Below are positions 53,106 through 60,968 of a DNA stretch of 64,000 nt, one piece after another; the first letter of the stretch is position 1; each line of letters starts with the position of its first letter. Position numbers and translations under genes: made by a program. Where the stretch lies: the NCBI RefSeq assembly GCF_028680575.1, contig NZ_JAPCKI010000001.1, forward strand, positions 535,781 to 599,780, read 5' to 3'. The notes below the pieces were generated by a model. The model ran no database searches. It worked only from the letters and a program-made list of their open reading frames with translations, and was not told where the DNA came from. Origin of the DNA: Acidovorax benzenivorans. GTDB taxonomy: Bacteria > Pseudomonadota > Gammaproteobacteria > Burkholderiales > Burkholderiaceae_C.

Positions 53106-53735
53106 ATGGAGCCAATCACCAACGCCACCGTGTACATCGTGGACGATGACGCCAGCGTGCGCGAGGCGCTGGCCTGGCTGCTGCGCTCGCGCCGACTGCC
53201 CAGCGAATCCTTTGATTCGGCCGAAGCCTTTGACGCCATGCTGCAAAAGCGGCCTCCCCAGCGCCAGCCCTGCTGCCTGCTGCTGGATGTGCGCATGCCA
53301 GGCATGAGTGGGCTGGCACTGTTTGACGTACTGGCCGCGCGTGGCGATCTGGCCACCATGCCCGTGATCTTTCTCACGGGCCACGCCGACGTGCCCACTG
53401 CGGTGGACACCGTCAAGCGTGGCGCTTTTGATTTTTGCGAGAAGCCATTTTCCGACAACGCGCTGGTGGACCGCATTGAGCAGGCACTCGCCCAATCGGC
53501 CGAGCGGCTGGCTCAGGTGCGCGAACGCAGCGACTTGCAGGTGCGCCTGAGCGAACTGACTGAGCGGGAGCGTGATGTGATGGACCTGGTGGTGGCCGGT
53601 CTTCCCAACAAGCTCATCGCTGACCAGCTCGACATCAGCGTGCGCACGGTCGAGGTTCACCGCTCACGGGTGTTCGACAAGATGCAGGTCAAGTCCGCCG
53701 TGGAATTGGCCAACCTGCTGCGCACGGGGCACTGA
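53106..53735 (+). CDS. FixJ/NarL-type response regulator
   Basis: The product is 209 residues. The receiver domain has the acidic pair in IVDDDASVREAL, the phospho-acceptor Asp near residue 60 (LLLDVRMPGMSG) and the Lys of FCEKPFSDNAL. The C-terminal LuxR-type helix-turn-helix is SELTERERDVMDLVVAG through TVEVHRSRVFDKM. It forms a two-component pair with the kinase 87 bases upstream. Target genes are not visible. The ATG at 53106 opens the conserved receiver; an upstream in-frame ATG at 53028 lies in repeat sequence. Confidence 0.94.
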   Translation: MEPITNATVYIVDDDASVREALAWLLRSRRLPSESFDSAEAFDAMLQKRPPQRQPCCLLLDVRMPGMSGLALFDVLAARGDLATMPVIFLTGHADVPTAVDTVKRGAFDFCEKPFSDNALVDRIEQALAQSAERLAQVRERSDLQVRLSELTERERDVMDLVVAGLPNKLIADQLDISVRTVEVHRSRVFDKMQVKSAVELANLLRTGH

Positions 53736-53772
53736 GCCCGCCTGTCTGGCCTGGCGTTCGCAGCCTGGGCGA

Positions 53773-54423
53773 TCAGCCCCGTGGTCGCTCACCCACAAAA
53801 ATCTCGACCCGCCGGTTGCGCGCACGGCCTTCGACGGTGTCGTTTGTGGCAATGGGGTAACGCTCGCCCAGGCCTTCGATCACGATGCGGCGGCCATCCA
53901 CGCCGCGCGCTGCCAGGTAGCTGCGGGTGCTGGCGGCGCGGTCCATCGACAAAGGGTTGTTGACGGTATCGCTACCCGTGCTGTCGGTGTGTCCCACGAT
54001 GCGTACGTCGGTGTTCGGGTTGTTGCGCAGGCCTGCGGCAAACTGGTCCAGCACGGGGGCGAAATTGGGCTGAATGTCTGAACGGCCTACAGCAAACGAG
54101 ATGTCGCTGGGGATATTGAGTTTGAGCTGATTGTCGGCCGTCTGCGTCACGGCGATACCGGTGCCCTGGGTGGCCTGTTCCATCTCGCGCTTTTGGCGCT
54201 CCATGTTTTGCGACCAGATGTAGGTGCCCAGTGCCCCGACACCGGCCCCCACCACGGCGCCGGTCCCGGCGCTGCCGCCGGTCGCGGAGCCGATGACCGC
54301 GCCTGCCAGCGCCCCAATGCCAGCTCCGGTGGCCGTACGGCGCTGTGTGTCATCCATGCTGGCGCATCCGGTGACCAGAACGATGGCGGCGGCAGCGCCG
54401 AGAATTTGAACGTGTGTGCGCAT
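53773..54423 (-). CDS. OmpA-family lipoprotein with glycine-zipper region (YiaD-like)
   Basis: The product is 216 residues. The lipobox LVTGC (Cys20) is followed by a Gly/Ala zipper (about 32-68: GAGIGALAGAVIGSATGG) and a C-terminal OmpA peptidoglycan-binding domain with VGHTDSTGSDTVNNPLSMDR and the Arg motif NRRVEIFV. It should be outer-membrane-anchored and hold peptidoglycan. It converges on the response regulator gene. No operon partner is seen. Confidence 0.93.
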   Translation of the reverse strand: MRTHVQILGAAAAIVLVTGCASMDDTQRRTATGAGIGALAGAVIGSATGGSAGTGAVVGAGVGALGTYIWSQNMERQKREMEQATQGTGIAVTQTADNQLKLNIPSDISFAVGRSDIQPNFAPVLDQFAAGLRNNPNTDVRIVGHTDSTGSDTVNNPLSMDRAASTRSYLAARGVDGRRIVIEGLGERYPIATNDTVEGRARNRRVEIFVGERPRG

Positions 54424-54619
54424 GTGTGTGCTCCTTGAAAAGCGGTGGCGCTGGGTGGCGGGCCTTGCACCCGCCGCGCTGTCGGAGCGTTATCGCGTCC
54501 CGTGCAGTGGCATCACCCAGCTCACGCCATCGTGGGGCCGGTGATGAAGCTGTGCCATCGGCGCGCTGGCCCATCGGTTGTAGGACAGGGCCGTCCCTGG
54601 GGCGCAACTCACTGTCCGT

Positions 54620-54763
54620 TCAAGGCGATGGCGGATGCTTGTCGCTGTCGGCGGGCGGTGGGGACTTCAGTTCCCCTCCCTTGCGGCCCGAGAACATGGT
54701 CCACCACACGATAGCCACCAGTACCACCAGCGCCAGCAGCGCTTCAAGCAAAATCAGCCCCAT
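54620..54763 (-). CDS. Possible 47-aa single-pass membrane protein, start overlapping mltA
   Basis: The predicted peptide has one transmembrane helix (LILLEALLALVVLVAIVWW) followed by a basic then Pro/Ser/Asp-rich tail. Its ATG overlaps the mltA ATG head to head in a single CATG. A minus-strand AGGAG lies 10 bases upstream of its start, inside the mltA coding sequence, while mltA itself has no visible ribosome site. A real small gene is plausible but not certain. I do not recognise the family. Confidence 0.45.
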   Translation of the reverse strand: MGLILLEALLALVVLVAIVWWTMFSGRKGGELKSPPPADSDKHPPSP

Positions 54764-55919
54764 GAAATTGACACTCCTGCGCGTTGCGTTGACCGCGCTG
54801 ATTGTAGGAACGCTGGCCGCCTGCTCCACGCCACCTGCCCCTGTCCCCGCACGCCCTGGGGGCTCCCCCGCGCCGCTGCCGCCGAGCGCCGTGGTGCTGC
54901 CGGGTGACACCGGCCCGCTGCCACCCCCCATGGCGCAGCCCAAAAGCCGCTGGATTCCCGTGCGCTGGGCAGAGCTGCCGGGCTTTGCCGACGATGCACT
55001 GCACGAAGCCTGGAACGCGTGGATCAAGAGCTGCGAGCGGCCCCAGCCGCCCTTTAGTGCCCTGTGCAGCGAAGTGCGCCAGCTGAGCATTGCCACGGCC
55101 GATGAGCAGCGCGCCTGGCTCATCGCACGCCTGCAGCCCTACCGTGTCGAGGCCACCGACGGCAATCCCGATGGTCTGCTCACGGCGTACTACGAGCCCA
55201 TGATGGACGCGGCACGCCAGCCCGGCAATGGCTTCACGGTGCCCATTTACCGTGTGCCCGCCAGCCTGGGGGCCCGCAAGCCCTGGTACACGCGCCAGCA
55301 GATCGACACCCTGCCGGAGGCCCAGGCCGCGCTGGCGGGCCGGGCCATTGCGTGGCTGCGCGACCCCATCGAGTCGATGGTGCTGCACATCCAGGGGTCT
55401 GGTCGTTTGCGCATTTCCGAGCCCGATGGCTCTATCTCGCTGGTGCGGGTGGCTTACGCAGGTACCAATGACCAGCCCTACCAGAGCGTGGGCCGCTGGT
55501 TGCTGGACCAAGGCCTCACGCGCGATGCGACCTGGCCAGGCATCCGCGCCTGGGTAGCAGCCAACCCTCAGCGCACCAATGAGCTGCTGTGGAGTAATCC
55601 GCGCTATGTGTTCTTCCGCGAAGAGCCCTTGAGCCCGCTGGATGCTGGTTTTGGCCCGCGCGGCGCACAGGGTGTGCCTTTGACGCCGGGGCGATCGATT
55701 GCGGTGGACCGGCAGAGCATTCCCTACGGCACCCCCGTGTGGCTGGCGTCGTCCGGCCCGCAGGTGCAGCTCAACCGCCTGGTGCTCGCACAGGACACGG
55801 GCAGCGCCATCCTCGGTGCGGTGCGTGCGGACTATTTCACGGGTTGGGGGGCCGAGGCCGGTGACGTCGCGGGCCGACTCAAGCAGAACCTGCGCCTGTG
55901 GGCGCTGTGGCCGCGCTGA
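54762..55919 (+). CDS. mltA: Membrane-bound lytic murein transglycosylase A
   Basis: The product is 385 residues. A lipoprotein signal with lipobox GTLAAC (Cys21) and a Pro-rich linker (to about 65) precede the MltA double-psi barrel (TAYYEPMMDAARQPG) and the 3D domain with VLAQDTGSAILGAVRADYFTGWG, whose Asp residues include the catalytic acid. It cleaves murein glycan strands to 1,6-anhydro ends at the outer membrane. The ATG at 54762 lacks a Shine-Dalgarno site and overlaps a possible divergent small gene. Confidence 0.95.
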   Translation: MKLTLLRVALTALIVGTLAACSTPPAPVPARPGGSPAPLPPSAVVLPGDTGPLPPPMAQPKSRWIPVRWAELPGFADDALHEAWNAWIKSCERPQPPFSALCSEVRQLSIATADEQRAWLIARLQPYRVEATDGNPDGLLTAYYEPMMDAARQPGNGFTVPIYRVPASLGARKPWYTRQQIDTLPEAQAALAGRAIAWLRDPIESMVLHIQGSGRLRISEPDGSISLVRVAYAGTNDQPYQSVGRWLLDQGLTRDATWPGIRAWVAANPQRTNELLWSNPRYVFFREEPLSPLDAGFGPRGAQGVPLTPGRSIAVDRQSIPYGTPVWLASSGPQVQLNRLVLAQDTGSAILGAVRADYFTGWGAEAGDVAGRLKQNLRLWALWPR

Positions 55920-55987
55920 CGCGACACGGTTGCGGGCGCGGCCTTGATCCGTCAGCCCCGCTGGAGTGGGGTGATGGCGATGGGCCC

Positions 55988-56473
55988 TCAAGAACGTGTG
56001 CGTGTGAGGTGTGTCAACGGCAGCGCCCCGCTGGCCTTCACCTCGCCCAGCGAGAAGCTGGTGTGCATGTCTTTCACGTTGGGCAGGTTCAGCAGCACAT
56101 CGCGCGCAAATTGCGAGAAGCTGTCCAGGTCGCGCGCCACCACCTGCAGTTCGAAGGTACCGGTGCCGCTGATGTAGTGGCAGGACACGACCTCCGGGAT
56201 TTGGCGAATGGCCTCTTCCATCTTGCGCGTGAGGTTGCCCGTGCTGCGGTCCGCATCCAGCCGCACAAAGGCCAGCACACCGAGGCCGATCTTGTGGCGG
56301 TCGATCTCGGCGCGGTAGCCCTTGATGAAACCCTGTTCCTCCAGCGCCCGCACGCGGCGCCAGCAGGGCGCGGCCGACAGGCCCACGCGCTGGGCCAGCT
56401 CGGCGTTCGTCAGACGAGCGTCAGCCTGCAACTCGTTGAGGATGGCGATATCGAATTTGTCGAGAGTGTTCAC
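55988..56473 (-). CDS. Lrp/AsnC family transcriptional regulator
   Basis: The product is 161 residues: an N-terminal helix-turn-helix (LDKFDIAILNELQADARLT, LAQRVGLSAAPCWRRVRAL) and a C-terminal RAM ligand domain (VLAFVRLDADRSTGN, GTGTFELQVVARDLD). Such regulators sense amino acids. It is divergent from the indolepyruvate ferredoxin oxidoreductase gene, and a 17-base palindrome precedes its own start, so it probably controls that gene and itself in response to an aromatic or branched amino acid. Confidence 0.95.
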   Translation of the reverse strand: MNTLDKFDIAILNELQADARLTNAELAQRVGLSAAPCWRRVRALEEQGFIKGYRAEIDRHKIGLGVLAFVRLDADRSTGNLTRKMEEAIRQIPEVVSCHYISGTGTFELQVVARDLDSFSQFARDVLLNLPNVKDMHTSFSLGEVKASGALPLTHLTRTRS

Positions 56474-56487
56474 AAAATGGCGGTAAA

Positions 56488-56504
56488 GAGAAAGATCCTT
56501 TCTC
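56488..56504. promoter_or_regulatory. Palindromic Lrp-type operator between the regulator and oxidoreductase genes
   Basis: GAGAAAG-ATC-CTTTCTC is a perfect 7-bp inverted repeat with a 3-base centre. It sits 15 bases before the lrp-type gene and about 160 before the oxidoreductase gene. Lrp/AsnC sites are often about 15-17-bp palindromes of this kind. Confidence 0.6.
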
Positions 56505-56662
56505 AGAATAGCCTAAACACGGCACAGAAAGCAAAGACATATCAACGACGCAGACATACACTTACCCGCACACTAGTGCCGCAGCCCTAAACGGGCCGCA
56601 TGGTGCTGCCCCAGCGTGCCCACAAGGCGCGGACCCACAAAAAAGCCATTGGAGACATAGCC

Positions 56663-59600
56663 ATGAACGCCCCTCTTCCCGAGTCCATCCGCAAAGCCCT
56701 GGAGACTGTCTCCCTGGATGACAAATACACCTTGGGCGAGGGCCGCGCCTTCATGAGCGGCGTGCAGGCCCTCGTGCGCCTGCCCATGCTGCAGCGCCAG
56801 CGCGATGCGGCGGCCGGGCTCAACACAGCGGGCTTCATCAGCGGCTACCGGGGATCGCCCCTGGGCACATACGACCAGGCGCTCTGGGCGGCCAAGAAAC
56901 ACCTGGCGGCCAACAACATCGTCTTTCAGCCCGGGGTGAATGAAGAGCTGGGCGCTACTGCCGTGTGGGGCACGCAGCAGCTGGACCTGTATCCCCAGTC
57001 CAAGAAGTTCGATGGCGTGTTTGGTATCTGGTACGGCAAGGGCCCAGGCGTGGACCGCTGCTCGGACGTTTTCAAGCACGCCAACATGGCGGGCACCGCC
57101 AAGCACGGCGGCGTGATCGCTATTGCAGGCGATGACCACATCAGCAAGAGCAGCACGGCCGCGCACCAGAGCGACCATATCTTCAAGGCTTGCGGCACAC
57201 CGGTGTTCTTCCCGAGCAGCGTGCAAGAGATCCTGGACATGGGCTTGCACGCGTTTGCCATGAGCCGTTTCTCGGGCGTGTGGTCGGGCATGAAGACCAT
57301 CCAGGAAGTGGTGGAGTCGTCCAGCAGCATCAACATCGACCCCGACCGCGTGAAGATCGTGATGCCCGAAGACTTCGCGATGCCGCCCGGCGGCCTGCAC
57401 ATCCGCTGGCCCGATGCGCCACTGGAGCAGGAGGCGCGCCTGATGGACTACAAGTGGTACGCGGCCCTGGCGTACATCCGCGCCAACAAGCTCAACTACA
57501 ACGTCATCGAAGGCCAGCACGACCGCTTCGGCATCATCGCCAGCGGCAAGGCCTACAACGACACGCGCCAGGCCCTGGTGGACCTGGGCCTCGATGACGA
57601 CACCTGCCGCAGCCTGGGCATCCGCGTGCACAAGGTCAACGTGGTGTGGCCGCTCGAAGCCACCATCACCCGCGACTTTGCGCAGGGCCTGCAAGAGATC
57701 CTGGTGGTGGAGGAAAAACGCCAGGTCATCGAATACCAGCTGAAAGAAGAGCTGTACAACTGGCGCGCCGACGTGCGTCCCAATGTGCTGGGCAAGTTCG
57801 ATGAGCCCGAGGGCGACGCCACCGGTGGTGAATGGAGCATGCCCAACCCCAGCCAGAACTGGCTGTTGCGCGCCAAGGCCGACCTCACGCCGGCCATCAT
57901 CGCCAAGGCCATTGCCAAGCGCCTCAAGAAGCTGGGCGTGCCCGCCGACATCGTGGCCCGCATGGAGGCACGCCTGGTCATCATCGAGGCCAGCGAACGC
58001 GCCATGACGGAGCTGAAGGTAGACACGGGCGAGCGCGCCCCGTGGTTCTGCAGCGGCTGCCCGCACAACACCAGCACCCGCGTGCCCGAAGGCTCGCGCG
58101 CTGTGGCGGGCATTGGCTGCCACTACATGGCCAACTGGATGCCCGACCGCAACACCTCCACCTTCACGCAGATGGGTGGCGAGGGCGTGACCTGGGTGGG
58201 CCAGGCGCCGTTCACTACCGACCAGCATGTGTTTGCCAACCTGGGCGACGGCACGTACTTCCACAGTGGCCTGCTGGCCATTCGCCAGAGCATCGCGGCG
58301 GGCACCACCATCACCTACAAGGTGCTCTACAACGACGCTGTGGCCATGACTGGCGGCCAGCAGGTGGGCGAGCGGCCTGAAGGCCATTCGGTGCTGCAGA
58401 TCATGAACAGCCTCAAGTCCGAAGGCGTGGTCAAGCTGATCATCGTGACCGACGAGCCGCAGAAGTACGACGGCGTGCCGCTGGCCGAGGGCGTGACAGT
58501 GCACCACCGAGACGAGCTCGACACGCTGCAGCGCCAGTTCCGCGAGATCAAGGGCACCACGGCCATCATCTACGACCAGACCTGCGCCACCGAAAAGCGC
58601 CGCCGCCGCAAGCGCGGCACCCTGGCAACCCCCGACAAGACCGTGGTCATCAACGACCTGGTGTGCGAGGGCTGCGGCGATTGCTCCACCAAGTCCAACT
58701 GCCTGAGCGTAGAGCCTGTGGAGACGGAATTCGGCCGCAAGCGCCGCATCAATCAGAGCACCTGTAACAAGGACTACTCCTGCGTGAACGGCTTCTGCCC
58801 CAGCTTTGTGACGGTGGAAGGCGGCCAGCTCAAGAAGCCCAAGAAGGAGAAGAAGGGCGACCTGTCGGCGCTGCCCTCTATTCCTGAACCTGTGCTGCCC
58901 GTGGCCGAAACCGCCTGGGGCATTGTGGTGGGCGGCGTGGGGGGCACAGGGGTCATCACCATCGGCTCGCTGCTAGGCATGGCAGCGCACCTCGATGGCA
59001 AGGGCGTCATCACCCAGGACGCCGGTGGCCTGGCCCAAAAGGGCGGCGCCACTTGGAGCCATATCCAGATCGCCAACCGGCCTGACGCCATCTACACCAC
59101 CAAGGTCGATACGGCCAAGGCCGACCTGGTGATCGGCTGCGACTCCATCGTGGCGGCCCACAAGTACACCCTGGCTGTCATGCAGCCGGGCCGCACTTTT
59201 GTGGCGCTCAACACCCACGGCACGCCCACGGCGGCGTTTGTGAACAACCCCGACTGGCAGTTCCCCGGCGGCAACTGCGACGCCGCCATTGCGTCTGCCG
59301 TGGGCGTGGGCGGCGTGGGCAGCTTTGATGCCGAGCAGGTGGCCACGCAACTGTTGGGCGACAGCATCTACACCAACCCGCTGATGCTGGGCTACGCCTG
59401 GCAAAAGGGCCGCGTGCCGCTTACCTACGCGTCGCTGATGCGCGCCATGGAGCTCAACGGCGTGCAGGTCGAGAACAACAAGGCCGCGTTTGAATGGGGC
59501 CGCCGCTGCGCGCATGACCTGGCGGCTGTGCAGGCGCTATTCCAGGCCGCGCAGGTGATCCAGTTCGTCAAGAAGCCGTCGCTGGTCGAGATGGTGGCCA

Positions 59601-60232
59601 AGCGCGTGGAGTTCCTGACTGGCTACCAGAATGCCGCGTACGCCTCCGAGTACCAGGCCTTTGTCGAGAAAGTGAAGGCGGTGGAAGCGAAGCTGGGCAG
59701 CGGCACCCGCCTGTCTGAGGCTGTGGCCCGCTACCTGTTCAAGCTCATGGCCTACAAGGACGAGTACGAAGTGGCGCGGCTGCACACCGACAAGGCCTTC
59801 ACGGACAAGATCGCGAACATGTTTGAAGGCGACTACAAGCTGGTGCACCACCTGGCTCCGCCCCTGACCGCCAAAAAGAACGACAAGGGCGAGCTGGTCA
59901 AGCAGCCGTTTGGTCCCTGGATGCGCAGCGCGTTTGGCGTGCTGGCCAAGATGAAAGGCCTGCGCGGCACGGCGCTGGACATCTTTGGCAAGACCGAGGA
60001 GCGCCGCATGGAGCGTGCTCTGATTGTCGAATACCGCGCCTGCATCGACGAGCTGCTGGCCCGCCTGAGCGCCGACAACCTGGCGCTGGCCGTGGAGATT
60101 GCCCGCATCCCCGAAGAGATCCGCGGGTATGGCCACGTGAAAGAGCGGCACCTGAAGGCTGCTCGCCCCAAGTGGGATGGTCTGATGGCCCAGTGGCGTA
60201 CGGGCGCTTCGGCCCAGCGCCAGGCGGCTTGA
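56663..60232 (+). CDS. Fused indolepyruvate ferredoxin oxidoreductase (2-oxoacid oxidoreductase)
   Basis: The product is 1189 residues with the alpha/beta-type and gamma-type parts in one chain. The N-terminus has GYRGSPLGTYDQALW; the TPP site is LGDGTYFHSGLLAI (about 528) with the Asn of YNDAVAMTGG. A Cys-rich iron-sulphur segment follows (CEGCGDCSTKSNC, about 672). The gamma domain has VGGVGGTGVITIGSLLG (about 755), and the C-terminal DUF6537-type region ends the chain. It decarboxylates aryl pyruvates to acyl-CoA, reducing ferredoxin, in aromatic amino acid breakdown. GGAG lies 9 bases before the ATG at 56663. Confidence 0.93.
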   Translation: MNAPLPESIRKALETVSLDDKYTLGEGRAFMSGVQALVRLPMLQRQRDAAAGLNTAGFISGYRGSPLGTYDQALWAAKKHLAANNIVFQPGVNEELGATAVWGTQQLDLYPQSKKFDGVFGIWYGKGPGVDRCSDVFKHANMAGTAKHGGVIAIAGDDHISKSSTAAHQSDHIFKACGTPVFFPSSVQEILDMGLHAFAMSRFSGVWSGMKTIQEVVESSSSINIDPDRVKIVMPEDFAMPPGGLHIRWPDAPLEQEARLMDYKWYAALAYIRANKLNYNVIEGQHDRFGIIASGKAYNDTRQALVDLGLDDDTCRSLGIRVHKVNVVWPLEATITRDFAQGLQEILVVEEKRQVIEYQLKEELYNWRADVRPNVLGKFDEPEGDATGGEWSMPNPSQNWLLRAKADLTPAIIAKAIAKRLKKLGVPADIVARMEARLVIIEASERAMTELKVDTGERAPWFCSGCPHNTSTRVPEGSRAVAGIGCHYMANWMPDRNTSTFTQMGGEGVTWVGQAPFTTDQHVFANLGDGTYFHSGLLAIRQSIAAGTTITYKVLYNDAVAMTGGQQVGERPEGHSVLQIMNSLKSEGVVKLIIVTDEPQKYDGVPLAEGVTVHHRDELDTLQRQFREIKGTTAIIYDQTCATEKRRRRKRGTLATPDKTVVINDLVCEGCGDCSTKSNCLSVEPVETEFGRKRRINQSTCNKDYSCVNGFCPSFVTVEGGQLKKPKKEKKGDLSALPSIPEPVLPVAETAWGIVVGGVGGTGVITIGSLLGMAAHLDGKGVITQDAGGLAQKGGATWSHIQIANRPDAIYTTKVDTAKADLVIGCDSIVAAHKYTLAVMQPGRTFVALNTHGTPTAAFVNNPDWQFPGGNCDAAIASAVGVGGVGSFDAEQVATQLLGDSIYTNPLMLGYAWQKGRVPLTYASLMRAMELNGVQVENNKAAFEWGRRCAHDLAAVQALFQAAQVIQFVKKPSLVEMVAKRVEFLTGYQNAAYASEYQAFVEKVKAVEAKLGSGTRLSEAVARYLFKLMAYKDEYEVARLHTDKAFTDKIANMFEGDYKLVHHLAPPLTAKKNDKGELVKQPFGPWMRSAFGVLAKMKGLRGTALDIFGKTEERRMERALIVEYRACIDELLARLSADNLALAVEIARIPEEIRGYGHVKERHLKAARPKWDGLMAQWRTGASAQRQAA

Positions 60233-60260
60233 GCGGTCCTTTCGCGGTCGCTTCCCTTAC

Positions 60261-60286
60261 AAAAGCCCGCATCTGAGCGGGTTTTT
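60261..60286 (+). terminator. Rho-independent terminator after the oxidoreductase gene
   Basis: CCCGC (60266-60270) pairs with GCGGG (60277-60281) around a 6-base loop, extended by AAAA against TTTT, and followed by five T residues. It lies 29 bases after the stop. A family A repeat starts at the T tract. Confidence 0.8.
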
Positions 60287-60350
60287 GCTATTAATAGTGT
60301 AGCTATTCGGGCATGTATCACTAGCGCATCGGCCGTTTTTGACCCGTATT
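60284..60350 (+). repeat. Dispersed short repeat, family A, copy 2
   Basis: This copy contains TTTGCTATTAATAGTGTAGC, then CACTAGCGCATCGGCC and GTTTTTGACC. It matches the 15409 copy position by position over most of its length. It is intergenic, between a terminator and the yajC promoter region. Confidence 0.7.
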
Positions 60351-60416
60351 TCTGCGTGGAGACACTGGTGGGCCCTGTGGGTGGCAAACACCCGCTGCGG
60401 GCTTGGGTCTTACCCC

Positions 60417-60446
60417 TTGGGCGGTGCACAGGGCGCCGCATACAAT
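60417..60446 (+). promoter_or_regulatory. Possible sigma-70 promoter of yajC-secD-secF
   Basis: TACAAT (60441-60446) is a good -10 hexamer. A weak -35, TTGGGC (60417-60422), lies 18 bases upstream. It is placed about 85 bases before yajC, after the upstream terminator. The -35 is poor, so confidence is low. Confidence 0.35.
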
Positions 60447-60530
60447 GCCCTGTTCTGCCCCGGCGAGCGCTTCGGCGCTTGGTGTGGGCGGGTTGTGTGA
60501 ATTTTGACCATCCGTTGTGGAGTCCAGTCC

Positions 60531-60866
60531 GTGTTTATTTCTTCCGCTTTCGCCCAAACCGCACCTGCCGCAGCCGCTGGCGGCGGTGACATCATGTCCT
60601 CTCTGACCGGCATGCTGCCCCTGGTGCTCATGTTTGTGGTGTTGTACTTCGTCATGATCCGCCCCCAGATGAAGCGTCAGAAAGAACACCGCGCCATGAT
60701 CGACGCCATCGCCAAGGGCGATGAAGTGGCCACCGCCGGTGGCATCGTCGGCAAGGTCACGCGCCTGTCCGAAGGTTTCCTGCACATCGAGATCGCCAGC
60801 GGCGTGGAAGTGCAGATGCAGCGCAGCGCCGTGGTGCAGGTGCTGCCCAAGGGCTCCGTCAAGTAA
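60531..60866 (+). CDS. yajC: Preprotein translocase subunit YajC
   Basis: The product is 111 residues, starting at GTG 60531 (FISSAFAQTAP after the initiator), with GGAG 8 bases upstream (60519-60522). One membrane helix (about 26-43, LPLVLMFVVLYFVMIRPQ) carries the family signature RPQMKRQKEH. YajC associates with SecD and SecF and assists the SecYEG translocon and YidC. It leads the yajC-secD-secF operon. An in-frame upstream start at 60504 would add nine atypical residues. Confidence 0.95.
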   Translation: MFISSAFAQTAPAAAAGGGDIMSSLTGMLPLVLMFVVLYFVMIRPQMKRQKEHRAMIDAIAKGDEVATAGGIVGKVTRLSEGFLHIEIASGVEVQMQRSAVVQVLPKGSVK

Positions 60867-60878
60867 TCCATGAACCAT

Positions 60879-60950
60879 CCCCCTGAGGCGCTGCGCGGCC
60901 CGGCCGGGCGCGGGGTCAGGGGGCGCTGGCGCGCAGGGCGCCTGCACAAC
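60879..60950 (+). repeat. Dispersed repeat, family B, partial copy in the yajC-secD gap
   Basis: CCCCCTGAGGCGCTGCGC (60879-60896) matches the end of the full copy at 40770-40855. It is followed by the palindromic GGCCCGGCCGGGC and GGGTCAGGGGGCGC. It fills most of the 102-base gap between yajC and secD. Confidence 0.55.
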
Positions 60951-60968
60951 TGAGGTGAGAGCGCGATC

